Below are positions 10,984 through 22,118 of a stretch of DNA of 64,000 bases, one piece after another. The position numbers and the translations under genes were made by a program. The notes beneath the pieces were generated by a model that saw only the letters and a program-made list of their open reading frames with translations, had not been told where the DNA came from and did not search any database. Each line of letters begins with the position of its first letter. The stretch's first letter is position 1. Source of the stretch: Orychophragmus violaceus (taxonomy: Eukaryota; Streptophyta; Magnoliopsida; Brassicales; Brassicaceae). Location of the stretch: positions 18,353,082 through 18,417,081 of the forward strand of contig CM058230.1 in the NCBI GenBank assembly GCA_030180135.1, read 5' to 3'.

Positions 10984-12066
10984 TCAAACAGTGGCAGAAA
11001 GAACATCATGATCATACAAGGAACTTTCAGCGAGGGTATTAAGCACGACATTCTGCCAATTAACCTTCCCCCAATACTCGTCTCCACGCTTTTCAAGTGC
11101 AATCTCAGCACACCAAATCAATTTGTTATTATCATCATCATAAAACACAAACTCTTCCCACAAAACCGCCATTTTTCCACCAAGATCCACTATTTTACAG
11201 AACTCACGGCCCCTAAAGTTGCGAAAATCATACAATTTTTCAAGACCATTCAGTTTCTTCCATGAACTTACCTTAGTATCATACCATTTGAACAATCCGT
11301 GATCCCAAAGGAACAATACCTTGTCGTCTATCAATACCTTTACTGAAAGACGTATACCACTAGCGTCGTTCCATCTACCTTCCTTGGGATCGTAAACCAC
11401 ACACTCATGATCACCAAACAAATAGAACTTACCATCAAGTTCTAAACTTTTCACTACACTTCCCTCAATGTTAGGGTTTGTCACAGAGTCCCATGTTTGA
11501 GTCTTTGGATCAAACACTTCGACCCAGTTCCTTGAACTCTTGTCTTTGCAGCCTCCTGCTACGTATATCTTCCCATCGACTATGCTTGATGTGGCGGTGA
11601 AGTTCCGCTCCACTTGCATGCTTGGGGATTGGATTATTGAACAATCAGCGCCGCCGATTTTGTAGATAGCTGGTTTGATTAGCTGTCTTGACAGCGATGG
11701 AGGCAAATAGTATTGAGATCGAACTGGGACAAAACGATAGCAGATTTGATTAGCTGTCTTGCATAGAGTGAACCAATATCTCTGAGGGTCCAAAAAGTAT
11801 TGTAAGCAAAAATAGAGACACTTCTCGGTGCAGTTTAAGAGCGAACGTGTCTTGTAAAGATCCGGTGATCCAATGAGGGATCTGAATCTCTTGCAGACGG
11901 AGGAGAGAGTTGGGTGGTATATTCTAGAGACTCGGGCTAAGCAATACAGAAGCAAACAGTCAGGAAGTGACGAGATCGACGGCGGTTCTGTTGCCGGCGA
12001 CGGTTTCATCTTCTTCGTTTTGTTACGCGGTGAATCTTTGCCGCTGGTGGCGTCTTTGGAAGACAT
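10984..12066 (-). CDS. F-box/kelch-repeat protein (360 aa)
   Basis: A probable substrate adaptor of an SCF E3 ubiquitin ligase. A basic N-terminus (1-29) precedes an F-box (about 30-72, SISSLPDCLLLYCLARVSR), which would bind SKP1/ASK. Kelch motifs follow: SSIVDGKIYVAGGC..WVEVFDPKTQTWDSV at 161-196 and a weaker repeat from 209, as in the large Brassicaceae FBK family. I chose the ATG at 12066 (MSSKDATS), not the in-frame ATG at 12093, because the TATA box at 12121-12128 places transcription start at about 12095, almost on the upstream ATG. It is intronless, like most FBK genes. It lies between genes that are close neighbours in Arabidopsis, so it is probably lineage-specific here. Its substrate is unknown. 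Confidence 0.87.
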   Translation of the reverse strand: MSSKDATSGKDSPRNKTKKMKPSPATEPPSISSLPDCLLLYCLARVSRIYHPTLSSVCKRFRSLIGSPDLYKTRSLLNCTEKCLYFCLQYFLDPQRYWFTLCKTANQICYRFVPVRSQYYLPPSLSRQLIKPAIYKIGGADCSIIQSPSMQVERNFTATSSIVDGKIYVAGGCKDKSSRNWVEVFDPKTQTWDSVTNPNIEGSVVKSLELDGKFYLFGDHECVVYDPKEGRWNDASGIRLSVKVLIDDKVLFLWDHGLFKWYDTKVSSWKKLNGLEKLYDFRNFRGREFCKIVDLGGKMAVLWEEFVFYDDDNNKLIWCAEIALEKRGDEYWGKVNWQNVVLNTLAESSLYDHDVLSATV

Positions 12067-12120
12067 TAGGTTAGATTTTTTTTTCTGGAACAAATTTGTT
12101 TAGAACCTTTTAGGGTTTCT

Positions 12121-12128
12121 TATAAATA
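12121..12128 (-). promoter_or_regulatory. TATA box of the F-box/kelch gene
   Basis: Minus-strand TATTTATA, 55-62 bp upstream of the preferred ATG. A GAAACCCTAAAAGG telo-box-like motif lies between it and the coding start. Confidence 0.5.
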
Positions 12129-13651
12129 ATATGAAAACCTTTTAGGTTTCCCCAATACCGGAGATCTCCGAAACGTATGCTATACGCTCATCTTGCGTTT
12201 GGGAAAAAAAACAACCAATATCATGGGCCAGCAATTAACATGTGATTAACGGCCTTTTAGTTTAACTAATAAATTTCAAAATATATTTCTGTAATTTTTG
12301 GTACGAATGTTAAGATTTTTATCTTCTAAATTTACATGTTGTTAAAACAACTTATTACATTGCCCAAGTAAAGAATGTTGTTATATTTGTGCAATTCTTT
12401 TTATAAAGAGTGTTCTAATGACTAGGACCGCTAAGTGATGATGACTCCGGATTCGCATCTCTGGATGGTCAGACGGTTTCGATCTGTGTTTGCGTGAGAA
12501 AAGTGAAGCTAGTCCCAAACCCTAGATTTCACACAAAAAGTTGCATATTAGGTCAACAATAAAATATTTAGTTTAAATTTGTTTTCGTAGTTTTTTCTTA
12601 TGATTAATATTTTTATATAATAATGCTTTATAAAATTTCACTATTTCTCAAAACTAAATTTATATAATTTTATTTATATTTAAAAATAATTAATTAATAT
12701 ATTATTGATTTTAGCAATTCTGTTAAAAGTGATCATAAATAAAATACTCAAAAAGAGAAACAATAAATTTAAGATCATATTTTCTATCTCATGATTATCT
12801 CATTATAATAGTTATATAGTTGCTGATCAAAAAAATCACTAACATATACATTTTAAAATTATGGAATTATTTTTATCTATTTTCTTTGGCATCTTTTTAA
12901 TACAGACCCTATTTATATATATAGAGGAGAAATATTTTTTTTAGGTCGAATCCTAGCTCTCATCACGGGATTATGTTTAGGAAGATAAATTGTGATGTTG
13001 AATGATGACATGTAAAACCTAAAAATAAATAAATGGGTTTGAATTTTGACTTATTTACTGTTAATATCATTAGTTCATTAAAAAAATCGTAGCATTATTT
13101 AACTTTATGGAAATATATCACAATATCTTAGTGAATATCTTATTTATTTTGATCTTAAAAAATATTTTAGAGCATATTTCAATCTTCAACTAGAATATTT
13201 TTAGTAATAAATATATATACAGATATACTATTTTATAGAATATTACAATTTTCCAATAGAAGATTTTGAAAATTTAGTTCAAACATAAATTAATTGATCC
13301 CTATACATAGTCTCTAGCACGCTTATAGAACACTCACATATCGACACATTTCTTTATATTCTATCGAAATTAACATGGTTTTAATTTTTTTATTGTGATA
13401 TTCATGAATTTGTAAGTTTGTTTCATCCCACTTCCAACGTGTATGTATTGTTTTCTTATGATTAATCAAGGTTCTATTTTTTATATTGTGTTATTATTTA
13501 TAATTTTATAAGTTTGTTTCATACCAAGCATTACAAAATTGTATTGATTTTATTATCATTATCATGTTGTATGATTGATTACTGGTGAGTTTCTCAATGT
13601 TACTAACAAATCAATGTTAATCTAGTTTTTATTTTTATTTTTAAATATGTA

Positions 13652-13683
13652 ACTAGATTTTAACCCGCGTTTAGAAAGCGCGG
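13652..13683 (-). mobile_element. Helitron 3' terminus, inverted
   Basis: Read on the minus strand it is TCCGCGCTTTCTAAACGCGG, then GTTAAAATCTAGT: a 5-6-bp GC-rich hairpin, then the CTAG-T end, as at 760-788. The element body would extend to higher coordinates. Its 5' TC end is not identifiable in the AT-rich DNA. Confidence 0.6.
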
Positions 13684-13928
13684 AATTATTTTTCTTTACA
13701 AAATTTACTTTTTATTTATTTGTTAATAGTAATTTAGATTTTTAATTATGCAATCTAATTTTAATTATAATTATTTAACCCGCATACAAAATGAGTTAAT
13801 AATTTAGATTTTTAAAAAATGAATTGTGTTATTTGGAAGGAGATATAACGTAAAGATTAAGAGATTAAATTAATAATTTCGCATTATATATTTTAATTCG
13901 TGTTGTATCATAAGATCATGGTTTGGAA

Positions 13929-13940
13929 ACACACACACAA

Positions 13941-13975
<35 letters not shown>
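13929..13975. repeat. Compound (AC)n(AT)n(GT)n microsatellite
   Basis: An AC run, a TA run and a GT run in series make the whole block close to a perfect inverted repeat that could extrude as a cruciform. Confidence 0.85.
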
Positions 13976-14313
13976 AAAACAACCATTATAAAAGTTATGT
14001 GGTATAAGTTTAATTTTTATTGCATTTATCTAAAATATTATTTTATAAAACAACATATATTTATAAAAATGATTATGTTTTTATATTTAATAATTAAATA
14101 TTTACGAAAGTATAAAAAGAATAATCCCTATATATATATATATTTAACACATGTTGTAGTGGTATATATAATTTACAAATTTGTTGGAACAACCTGTTAA
14201 AAACTACGTTTAAACATAATGCATAATTTGATACCTCAAATATTTGAATAGTATAAATATGGAATAATTTTAATATTTTTATTAAGTTTAAAATATATCA
14301 ACTGAAATTATTT

Positions 14314-14460
14314 AATATATATATATATATATATATTAAATTCATGCGAAGATTTTTTATAATAAATTTATAATCGAAATTGGTTAATTTATTTTTTATT
14401 CCGTTCAATGATTTTAATATTTTGCAATTTGATGAAAAATCCTCTAAAAGTTCAATCGTA

Positions 14461-14488
<28 letters not shown>
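14314..14488. repeat. Two (AT)n microsatellites
   Basis: Pure AT runs at about 14314-14335 and 14459-14488, separated by AT-rich unique sequence. Confidence 0.8.
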
Positions 14489-14492
<4 letters not shown>

Positions 14493-15075
14493 CAAAAATA
14501 AAGAAGATATTAAAATATATTATAAATATATTTTGAATTAAATCATAAATTAGAGAATATTATCTTATATATACAAAAGAGTTGATGTATAAATTATTTA
14601 GTTATATTTATCAATTGATTTAATAGTTAAATGATTGTATATACATTTGTTTTAATTTTAATTAATTAGAAAAGTGGAACTCTTTATATTTTGTTTGTTT
14701 GGTTACATGTTTAGTAATTATTTTGTTTGGAAACATGGATTATAGAGATAATGTTATATTCTATAATTACCCTTAATCAAATTTAATTAAATCATTAATG
14801 TGCAACGACATAAGTTGTAATAAACACATAAACTAAAGGTTAGTTTCTGATATACTCTATTTTTTTAATAGTATTGATTAGGTTTGTAGTTTTTTTGTCA
14901 TTATGTTTATCTCATTCTTAAAATTTGTATATAGCAATTGGTGTATGATTGGTTACCGGTGAGTTTCCACCATTTTAAAATGACTATTTTTTATACTTTT
15001 GTCTCTATTTTTTATTTTATAGTTTCACAAAATTACTTAATATTTTACTAGTTTGTTTGAAATTGTTAGAAAAAG

Positions 15076-15091
15076 CTACCATTGGGAGGAA
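15076..15091. repeat. Target-site duplication of LINE 1, left copy
   Basis: CTACCATTGGGAGGAA, identical to 20349-20364, fixes the 5' boundary of the element. Confidence 0.95.
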
Positions 15092-15182
15092 AAACTCAGC
15101 GTTTTGGGCTCTGAGGCGAAAATAAGTGCGATAGGGTTTTAGGGCTTTCGGCTGCTACACGGTACCTTGACGGCGGCTTCTG

Positions 15183-16567
15183 ATGCCACCGCCGGAGGTT
15201 ATTCTCGACGGAGGGGTTTTCTCCACATCTTCACCACCACTATCTCCAACCTCGCAACGAAACACCAAGGATACATGGGCCAATATTGTTCAAAAACAGA
15301 AGGTTTTGACAAAATATGATATTGAAATTCAGATGAAAGAAGGTGTCGGATCTGTTCTGGTTCCAGACGAAATTCTGAGGGATTCCTCACCTTTATGGGA
15401 GGATTTCATTGTTGGCAAGTTCCTAGCAAAAGCTCCTCATGTTGCAAAGGTCCATGCTATTGTCAATAAGATTTGGGCCCTTGGGGACGAATCACAGATG
15501 ATCGATGTTTTTGTGGTTAATGTCAGGACAATGAAGTTTAAGATTTCGAATCCAGTGATACGCAACAGGGTCATGCGAAGAGGTATGTGGAACTTAGCAG
15601 ATGTTCCAGTGGTTCTCTCAAAATGGTCCCCCTTTGAAGAAGAGATTCAACCGGAAGTGAAGTTGATTCCTCTTTGGTTTCATTTGCGGAATGTACCAAT
15701 GAACATGTTTTCGTGGAAGGGATTAAGCTTCATATCGAGTCCTGTGGGTCTTCCTGACAGACTTCATCCGGAGACTGCACAATGTGTTGATTTCAAAATC
15801 GCAAAAGTCTTTGTCAAAGCAGATTTGACAAAGGAGCTTCCAAAGGCGTTGATCTTCAATATCCAAGGAAAGGATACACTGATTGAGTATTCATATCCCT
15901 GGTTACCATCTAAATGTAATGGCTGTGGGAAGTGGGGGCACACTGAAAAAGAATGTCTGGAAAAAATGGTGAAAGAAAGTAACAGGATCATCAGTCTGAT
16001 GATTCAACAAAGAAGGGTTTAGAGGAGAAAAGTGAGAAGAAGGTTTCGGAGGAGATAAGTGAGAAGGCAGTAGAGGCTGTAAGTACTGTAACGGTGAACT
16101 CAGAAACAGAAACAGTGGTCTCAGTAGCAGTTCCAGAAATAAATTTAGGTGCTGCAGTGGATCAAGACGCAGGGGATAAGGGTTGGATATCGCCTACAAA
16201 AGTTGGAAAATCTCCTGCGAAAACTGATCTTAAGTTTGGTAATGTTTCAATCGTTACAAATTCAAGGTACTCTGTGTTGAGCCAAGATAGTGAAGATGGA
16301 GAAATCATGGCTGATACTCAACCAGAAAACGTGACTGAGGAGATAATAGAACAATCTGAAGCGATGAACAAACCTGTTAGAGCTGTGCAAAATGAAGTTA
16401 AAGAAATAAATATTCATAAAGATAAGGGTAATGAGATTGTGATCAGATAATCCCTACCCAGAACATCCAAAGATAATCATAAAGTTTTGTCAGATTCGTC
16501 CGTTCAAAAGGCCAAGGATGCAGCTCCACCCAATTTGAACAAACAAAATCTCCGCAAAATTAATTGA
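15183..16567 (+). pseudogene. LINE 1 ORF1 (gag-like, DUF4283-type) with frameshift and stop
   Basis: The first 279 codons are open (15183-16022). They include a DUF4283-like N-terminal region (SSPLWEDFIVGKFL..APHVAKVHAIVNKIW, about residues 68-98) and a CCHC zinc knuckle (C245, C248, H253, C258). A frameshift near 15990 moves the product to the frame holding the acidic C-terminal tail (16094 onward). A TAA at 16448-16450 interrupts that tail. The natural stop is TGA at 16565-16567, overlapping the ATG of ORF2. The protein would bind LINE RNA in the RNP. Confidence 0.85.
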
Positions 16568-19500
16568 TGTCTGGTTTCTTTTGGAACATCCGTGGATTTA
16601 ATCAAACTGCTAAGCATACGGTTGTTCAAAAATGGATCAAGAAAGGAGGGTTTCAATTTGGTTGTATTCTGGAAACGAGAGTCAAGGAAAATAAGGCAAT
16701 GCGTATTGCATCTTCTGTTTTTCGGGATTGGTCGTTTATGTCTAACTATGATAGTCATCGGCTTGGTAAAATTTGGGTTTTGTGGAGTTCAAAAACAAGA
16801 CTTACCCCTTGTTTTAGAAGTGCACAGATGATTACTTGCTTTATCCTACTGGATGGGATGGACGAGGAGATCATTTGTTTATGCGGCAAACACCGTGGAA
16901 GAAAGGAGAGAGCTATGGTCTGATCTCAAATGTCATCAAGACTCTCCATTGTTTAGAAATAAACCATGGCTGGTTTTTGGAGACTTCAATGAGACATTGG
17001 ATATTGGAGAGCACTCTTGTCATGAGGATACTCCGGTGGTTTCACTAGGTATGCGAGAATTTCAGGAGACTACGAGTCATTGTGCTCTTGTGGATATGAA
17101 ATACCATGGGCCTAAATTGACTTGGTGCAATAAACGGGAGGACGGCCTGATTTGCAAGAAATTGGACCGTACTCTCATGAATCATCAATGGTCCGATTCT
17201 TTCCCAAACTCTTATTGTGTTTTTGAATCAGGAGGCTGTTCGGACCACCTACGCTGCAGAATTCATATTCACACGGAAAATCAGAGACTGAAGAGGCCTT
17301 TCAAGTTTACAAACGCAGTGGTCGAGATGTCTGAATTTATACCATTGGTAAAGGAATTTTGGGATGGCTCGGAAGCTTTGTTTAGCTCCACCTCTGCTCT
17401 CCACAGATTCTCCAAAAAAACTAAAGGCATTGAAGCCTCTTCTTCGTCGTCTCAGCAAGGAGAAGATATGGGACATATCTAAGAGAACGAAGGAAGCTTT
17501 TGATCATCTTTGTGTTTGTCAAACAAACACTCTTGCTAATCCGACTTCAGGGAACATTGAAACAGAGTTGCGTTCTTATGACAGATGGTGTACTCTGTCA
17601 TCGATAGAAGAGAGAAGGTTCTTAGCCAGCGAGCTAAACTCCACTGGTTGAAAGTAGGCGATGGAAATAATAAGAGCTTCTACCAAACCGCAACAATCAG
17701 GAAAGCGCACAACTCGATTCGTGAGCTGCAAAGAATGATGGATCCTTGGCTGTGACTCAAGACGAGTTGAAACAAGAAGCTGCTGGGTATTTCAACGACT
17801 TCCTGGCTCATAGAATCCCGAATCACACGACAATGACAGAAGAGGAGATACATGACCTGCTGGGGTTTGAGTGTGACGAGGATATGCAACAGATTCTGAC
17901 CAAAACAGTAACGGACGAGGAGATTAAGAAAGTTCTTTTTGCAATGGCAAGCAATAAGTCCCCATGACCAGACGGATATACTTGCGAGTTTTACAAATCA
18001 GCTTGGGATGTAGTAGGAAAAGATTTTACCACTGCAGTTCAGGCCTTCTTCAATACAGGCTTCCTTCCGACTGGGTTAAATGCCACCATCTTAGCATTAA
18101 TCCCAAAAAGGAGGAGGCTAAACACATTAAGGACTACCGCCCCATCTCCTGTTGTAATGTCATATATAAGGTCATTTCAAAGATTTTGGCAAACAGGCTG
18201 AAGGGAACGCTGCCGCGGTTTATCTCCTCGAATCAATCTGCTTTCGTTAGAGGTCGGTTACTTATGGAAAACGTTTTGCTCACATCTGAATTGGTCAAGA
18301 ATTACCATAAGGACAATATTGCTACAAGATGTGCAATCAAGATCGATATCTCAAAGGCCTTCGATACTGTGCAATGGTCTTTCTTATTTAACACCTTATC
18401 AGCTCTAAGATTCCCTGCGAGATTTGTGGAATGGATTAAAAAATGTGTAACCTTGGCTATATTCTCTGTTCAAGTCAATGGAGAGCTTGCAGGATATTTC
18501 AAAAGTGAAAGAGGCTTGCGTTAAGGATGTTCGCTGTCTCCTTACTTGTTTGTCATCTGTATGCAAGTTCTGTCGAAGCTTTTGGATAAATCTGCCAAAG
18601 AACAGAGGATCGGTTATCACCCCTATTGCAAAGAGCTGGAACTTACTCATCTGGATTTTGCCGATGATATGTTAGTTTTCGCAGATGGGAAAAGAAAATC
18701 GATTGAAGGCATTTTGGACGTATTTAAAGATTTCGAAAGAGTCTCAGGTTTATGCATCAGTATGGATAAATCCACCATCTATATGGCTGGAGTGAAAGAA
18801 GATGATCAGCAAGCAATCTTAAATGAGTTCCCTTTCAACTCAGGGAATCTACCAGTCCGCTACTTGGGATTACCCCTGTTGACCAAGAGAATGAATGTCA
18901 ACGACTACACTCCTCTCATTGAAAAGATTAGAAGGAGAATCAGATCATGGTCGGCTAGACATCTCTCTTTGGCTGGTCGCTTACAGCTCATAGGATCAGT
19001 GATTCATAGTCTTACAAACTTTTGGATTTCTGCATTTAGACTTCCCAGAGCTTGTATAAGAGAGATCGACCAGATTTGCGCTGCATTTCTGTGGTCCGGA
19101 CCAGCTCTCAATACAAATAAATCAAAGGTCTCATGGAAAGAGGTATGCAAACCAAAGGAGGAAGGGGATCTTGGCTTACGCTCTATTACCGAAGCAAACC
19201 AAGTAAGTTGTCTCAAGCTTATTTGGAGAATTCTTTCTGCTCGTTCTTCTCTGTGGGTTCAGTGGATCCATAAGTATCTTATACGCAAAGGTTCCTTCTG
19301 GGCGCTAAAGATAACAGTACTCTAGGGTCATGGATGTGGAGCAAATTGCTCAAAGTCAGGCATCTAGCGTTCACCATGTCAAAAGTAGAAATCCATAGTG
19401 GTACTAACTCGTCTTTTTGGTATGATGACTGGTCGACAATGGGTAGGCTCATTGATATTACTGGTCTGAGAGGTTGCATTGATCTGGGAATCCATACTAA

Positions 19501-20217
19501 TGCAACAGTGGAGTTTGCTGTCAATGTACATAGAAGAAGAAGGCATCGTATGAATATCCTTAATCGTATTGAAGATGAAATACAGACTTTAAAGACCAGG
19601 GGTCTTACCGAAGGCAGTGATATTTATATGTGGAAAGGCAAAGGAGATAAATATACAGCCAGCTTCAGCTCCAAAGAAACATGGCGTATCACTAAGGCTG
19701 CTCATCCTAGTGTTTCATGGTACAAAGGAACCTGGTTTCAGCATGGAACTCCAAAATTCTCGGTGCTTGTCTCGTTAGTAACAGACTGCCCACAGGGGAT
19801 AGGATGATCAAATGGAATACTCAAGTCGACGCAAAGTGCTCCTTCTGTGATCACAGTCCGGAGAGTCGAGATCATCTGTTTTTTAGATGTCGCTATGCAG
19901 AGGAAGTATGGCGTAATGTAGCGGAGCGTCTGTATGCTCAACGCTTTAGTACGGACTGGTCTGGCCTCATGGATACCCTCAATGACGTATCTCAGAACAA
20001 GCTACACCTCTATCTCTGTCGCTATGTATTTCAAGCCACTGCTTATGCTATATGGAGAGAACGAAATAATAGAAGACACGACGAGCAACATCTACCTTCA
20101 GCAGCTCTTATCAGAAACGTGGATAAGCAAGTGAGAAATAAACTATCTTCCATCAGTCAAGGAGAATCGAAACCTAAGTACAAGGGAGCATTGGCAAAGT
20201 GGTTTGAAACTAGATGA
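16567..20217 (+). pseudogene. LINE 1 ORF2 (APE endonuclease + reverse transcriptase), broken
   Basis: Starts MSGFFWNIRGFNQ at 16567. The endonuclease domain shows FFWNIRGFN, VFGDFNE and GGCSDHLR. The RT shows DYRPISCCNVIYK, KIDISKAFDTVQW, GLR-stop-GCSLSP (a CAA-to-TAA change near 18522 in the invariant RQGCSLSP) and the catalytic FADD (near 18657). A zf-RVT-like C-terminal region ends at WFETR. Frameshifts lie near 16870, 17450, 17750, 17960 and 19320. No RNase H follows. It would carry out target-primed reverse transcription in the nucleus if intact. Confidence 0.9.
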
Positions 20218-20348
20218 AAAATTAGGACTCTGTTTCTAAAAAGCGGCTGTTTTTGGGTCAGCCTAAAAATTTTCAACTTACAACAATCTCTGTAAATATT
20301 TTTTTCTTTTTTGAATGAATTTAACATATATTCAAAAAAAAAAAAAAA

Positions 20349-20364
20349 CTACCATTGGGAGGAA
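20349..20364. repeat. Target-site duplication of LINE 1, right copy
   Basis: CTACCATTGGGAGGAA directly after the poly(A) tract, identical to 15076-15091. Confidence 0.95.
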
Positions 20365-20813
20365 GGCATTTCTAAGTTATATGATTTGTATTCGTCGGTT
20401 TGGACACCATCAAATAAGGAATCATGCGGGATCACCGTTATCAAACTCAACTATCTGAAATCCCTCAAACTCGCTGATGAGAGAGATGATGGTGGACCTC
20501 GCACGAGCATATGCACGTCTATGAGTCGGTCCAGGTCATGATAATCGCCAGATCGGGTCACTCTTATTACTTAGGCATCACTTTCAGTCTTTTACTGATG
20601 CAAATTCATTTATCAAAGGGAGACGTAAAAATCTGGAAACTGATCCACTAATTTTTTTTTGGTTACTTCAAATGTATTATCACATATCTTAATTGCAATT
20701 TGATTAGTCTCCATTAGTCTCCAATATTGTTTTTGCAGTGTGGTTAAACTCTTTTTTAGATTTACTTCAAATCAATTAAAGTTGGATACCTCAAGATACA
20801 TGTATATGTCAAC
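20365..20813. other. Former flank of the LINE 1 insertion site
   Basis: The sequence continues from the pre-insertion site. A 58-codon open stretch (about 20365-20541) containing VIKLNYLKSLKLADE has a coding-like composition, but I do not recognise it. It may be a remnant of a gene or repeat that LINE 1 interrupted. Confidence 0.3.
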
Positions 20814-20916
20814 TTTTTTTTTGTTTGATCAACAAGAGTCTCGTATTTATTAAGAAAAGAGAGACATTACATCAAGCTCTAATAGAGCTTTCGTAGCAAG
20901 AGAATCAGCCAAAAGG
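20814..20916 (-). mobile_element. 5'-truncated LINE remnant (RNase H C-terminus + 3' UTR + tail)
   Basis: On the minus strand it reads LLADSLATKALLELDVMSLFS and a stop, then a short 3' UTR and a poly(A) tract (the T run at 20814-20822). ADSLA is the usual last motif of LINE-encoded RNase H domains. Only about 100 bp survive, typical of abortive reverse transcription. Confidence 0.65.
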
Positions 20917-21069
20917 TATGTCACCTTATGACATATTTATATAATTGGAAAATAAATAGTTTTTATTAGATTCTGGTAAAATTTAAGAAAATTATATTCA
21001 TACATGTAAATATAAAATTTATTGTATTAAATAAAAATATGATTTATATATACTTAATTTTACCCGAGA

Positions 21070-21208
21070 AATCCTAAATCCCTTTATATATACTGAATTA
21101 CGTTTTGATTTTGCAATGAATAAAAATAAAATTTAATATATACTTGATAAAACCTAAAAATCCTAAATCCCTTTATATATACTTGATTTACGTTTTGATT
21201 TCGCAATG
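21070..21208. repeat. Direct repeat pair of about 50 bp
   Basis: AATCCTAAATCCCTTTATAT, continuing to CGTTTTGATTT and GCAATG, occurs at 21070-21118 and 21159-21208 with few differences. Confidence 0.75.
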
Positions 21209-21284
21209 TTGTAAAGTAAAAACTTTTAAACAATAGATATCCCTGGTCCCTTATTACTATTTTTCCCTAATTTTTATTAAAAAT

Positions 21285-21502
21285 ATTATTTAATTCAACA
21301 ACACATTAAATTCTTTTTTCTTTAGCTTGATTTTCTGAATCTCTTGTTCAAGAGAACCAACATACTAAATTATTTTTTCTTTGATTTTTTAAAAAGATTA
21401 TTTAATTCAACAACACATTAAATTCTTTTTTTTCTTTAGCTTGATTTTCTGAATCTCTTGTTCAACAGAACCAACATACTAAATTATTTTTTCTTTGATT
21501 TT
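21285..21502. repeat. Tandem duplication, period 112 bp
   Basis: The unit beginning ATTATTTAATTCAACAACAC and ending near TTCTTTGATTTTTT starts at 21285 and again at 21397. The copies differ by a few bases and small T-run indels. Confidence 0.85.
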
Positions 21503-21982
21503 TTTTTTAAAATTACTGTTTGTTTTGGCGTTTAAACATTTTTTTAAAAAAATAATTGCCTTGCTAAAACAAGTTTCATGTTTTGGAAATATATCTAATG
21601 AAATAATACTAGTCCGAGTTACTAAAATTTCAGATTTTGAAATATATTTTCTTTAATATTCACCCTTCAAAAATAAACCTCTCTAAATTATTGCAACCAA
21701 CAATAATTACATAAACTATAATTATTAAAATATTCAAAAATTGATATGCAAATTTCAAAATACGTATAAAACTAAACTTGCTAAAATCTTCACATTTACT
21801 AACCATTTTTTTGACCTAAACTACTCCTCATATCTCTCTGTCTATAAACATATATATCTATGCTGTTAAAACAGAGGATTATTATGAAACTAACATTTTT
21901 ATATTGTGTTTTATTACCTAATATGATATTGTCATTAATCATTTCATTAGTAGTAACAATGTCAAATCAATTTATATTTAAT

Positions 21983-21995
21983 TTATTCATAATAT
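21983..21995. repeat. Target-site duplication of LINE 2, left copy
   Basis: TTATTCATAATAT, identical to 41352-41364 after the LINE 2 poly(A) tract. Confidence 0.9.
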
Positions 21996-22118
21996 AAGGT
22001 AGAAAAAGTGACTTTCCTTGTTTGACTCTAAGGCGATTTTTTTGGAGATTAGGGCTTCCAACATCTCGTCTCTCCCAAGCTACCTTTCCGGGGCCGCCAG
22101 CTTACTCCGGCAGGGGTT

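Larger units (their letters stand above)
12129..15075. other. AT-rich intergenic DNA
   Basis: No gene recognised over nearly 3 kb. It holds a reversed Helitron terminus (13652-13683), several TA/AC microsatellites, and two similar copies of GTATGATTGRTTACYGGTGAGTTTC, near 13568 and 14943. These look like halves of one repeat family separated by an insertion. Confidence 0.5.
15092..20348 (+). mobile_element. LINE 1: full-length L1-type non-LTR retrotransposon (5.26 kb)
   Basis: Bounded by a perfect 16-bp target-site duplication and ending in a poly(A) tract (20334-20348). The 5' UTR is about 90 bp, then ORF1 (nucleic-acid-binding protein with CCHC knuckle), ORF2 (endonuclease plus reverse transcriptase), then a 3' UTR of about 120 bp. 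It belongs to the L1 superfamily. There is no RNase H domain: ORF2 ends in a zf-RVT-type region. Several stops and frameshifts make it dead, but the full length and perfect duplication point to moderate age. It is a close relative of LINE 2 at 21996. Confidence 0.95.
20917..21982. other. AT-rich intergenic DNA with local duplications
   Basis: No gene seen. It contains the two direct-repeat pairs listed separately and is otherwise simple AT-rich sequence up to the LINE 2 insertion site. Confidence 0.5.

Noticed and set aside
12067..12093. Upstream ATG of the F-box/kelch gene
   Set aside because: It would lie at or before the transcription start predicted from the TATA box at 12121.
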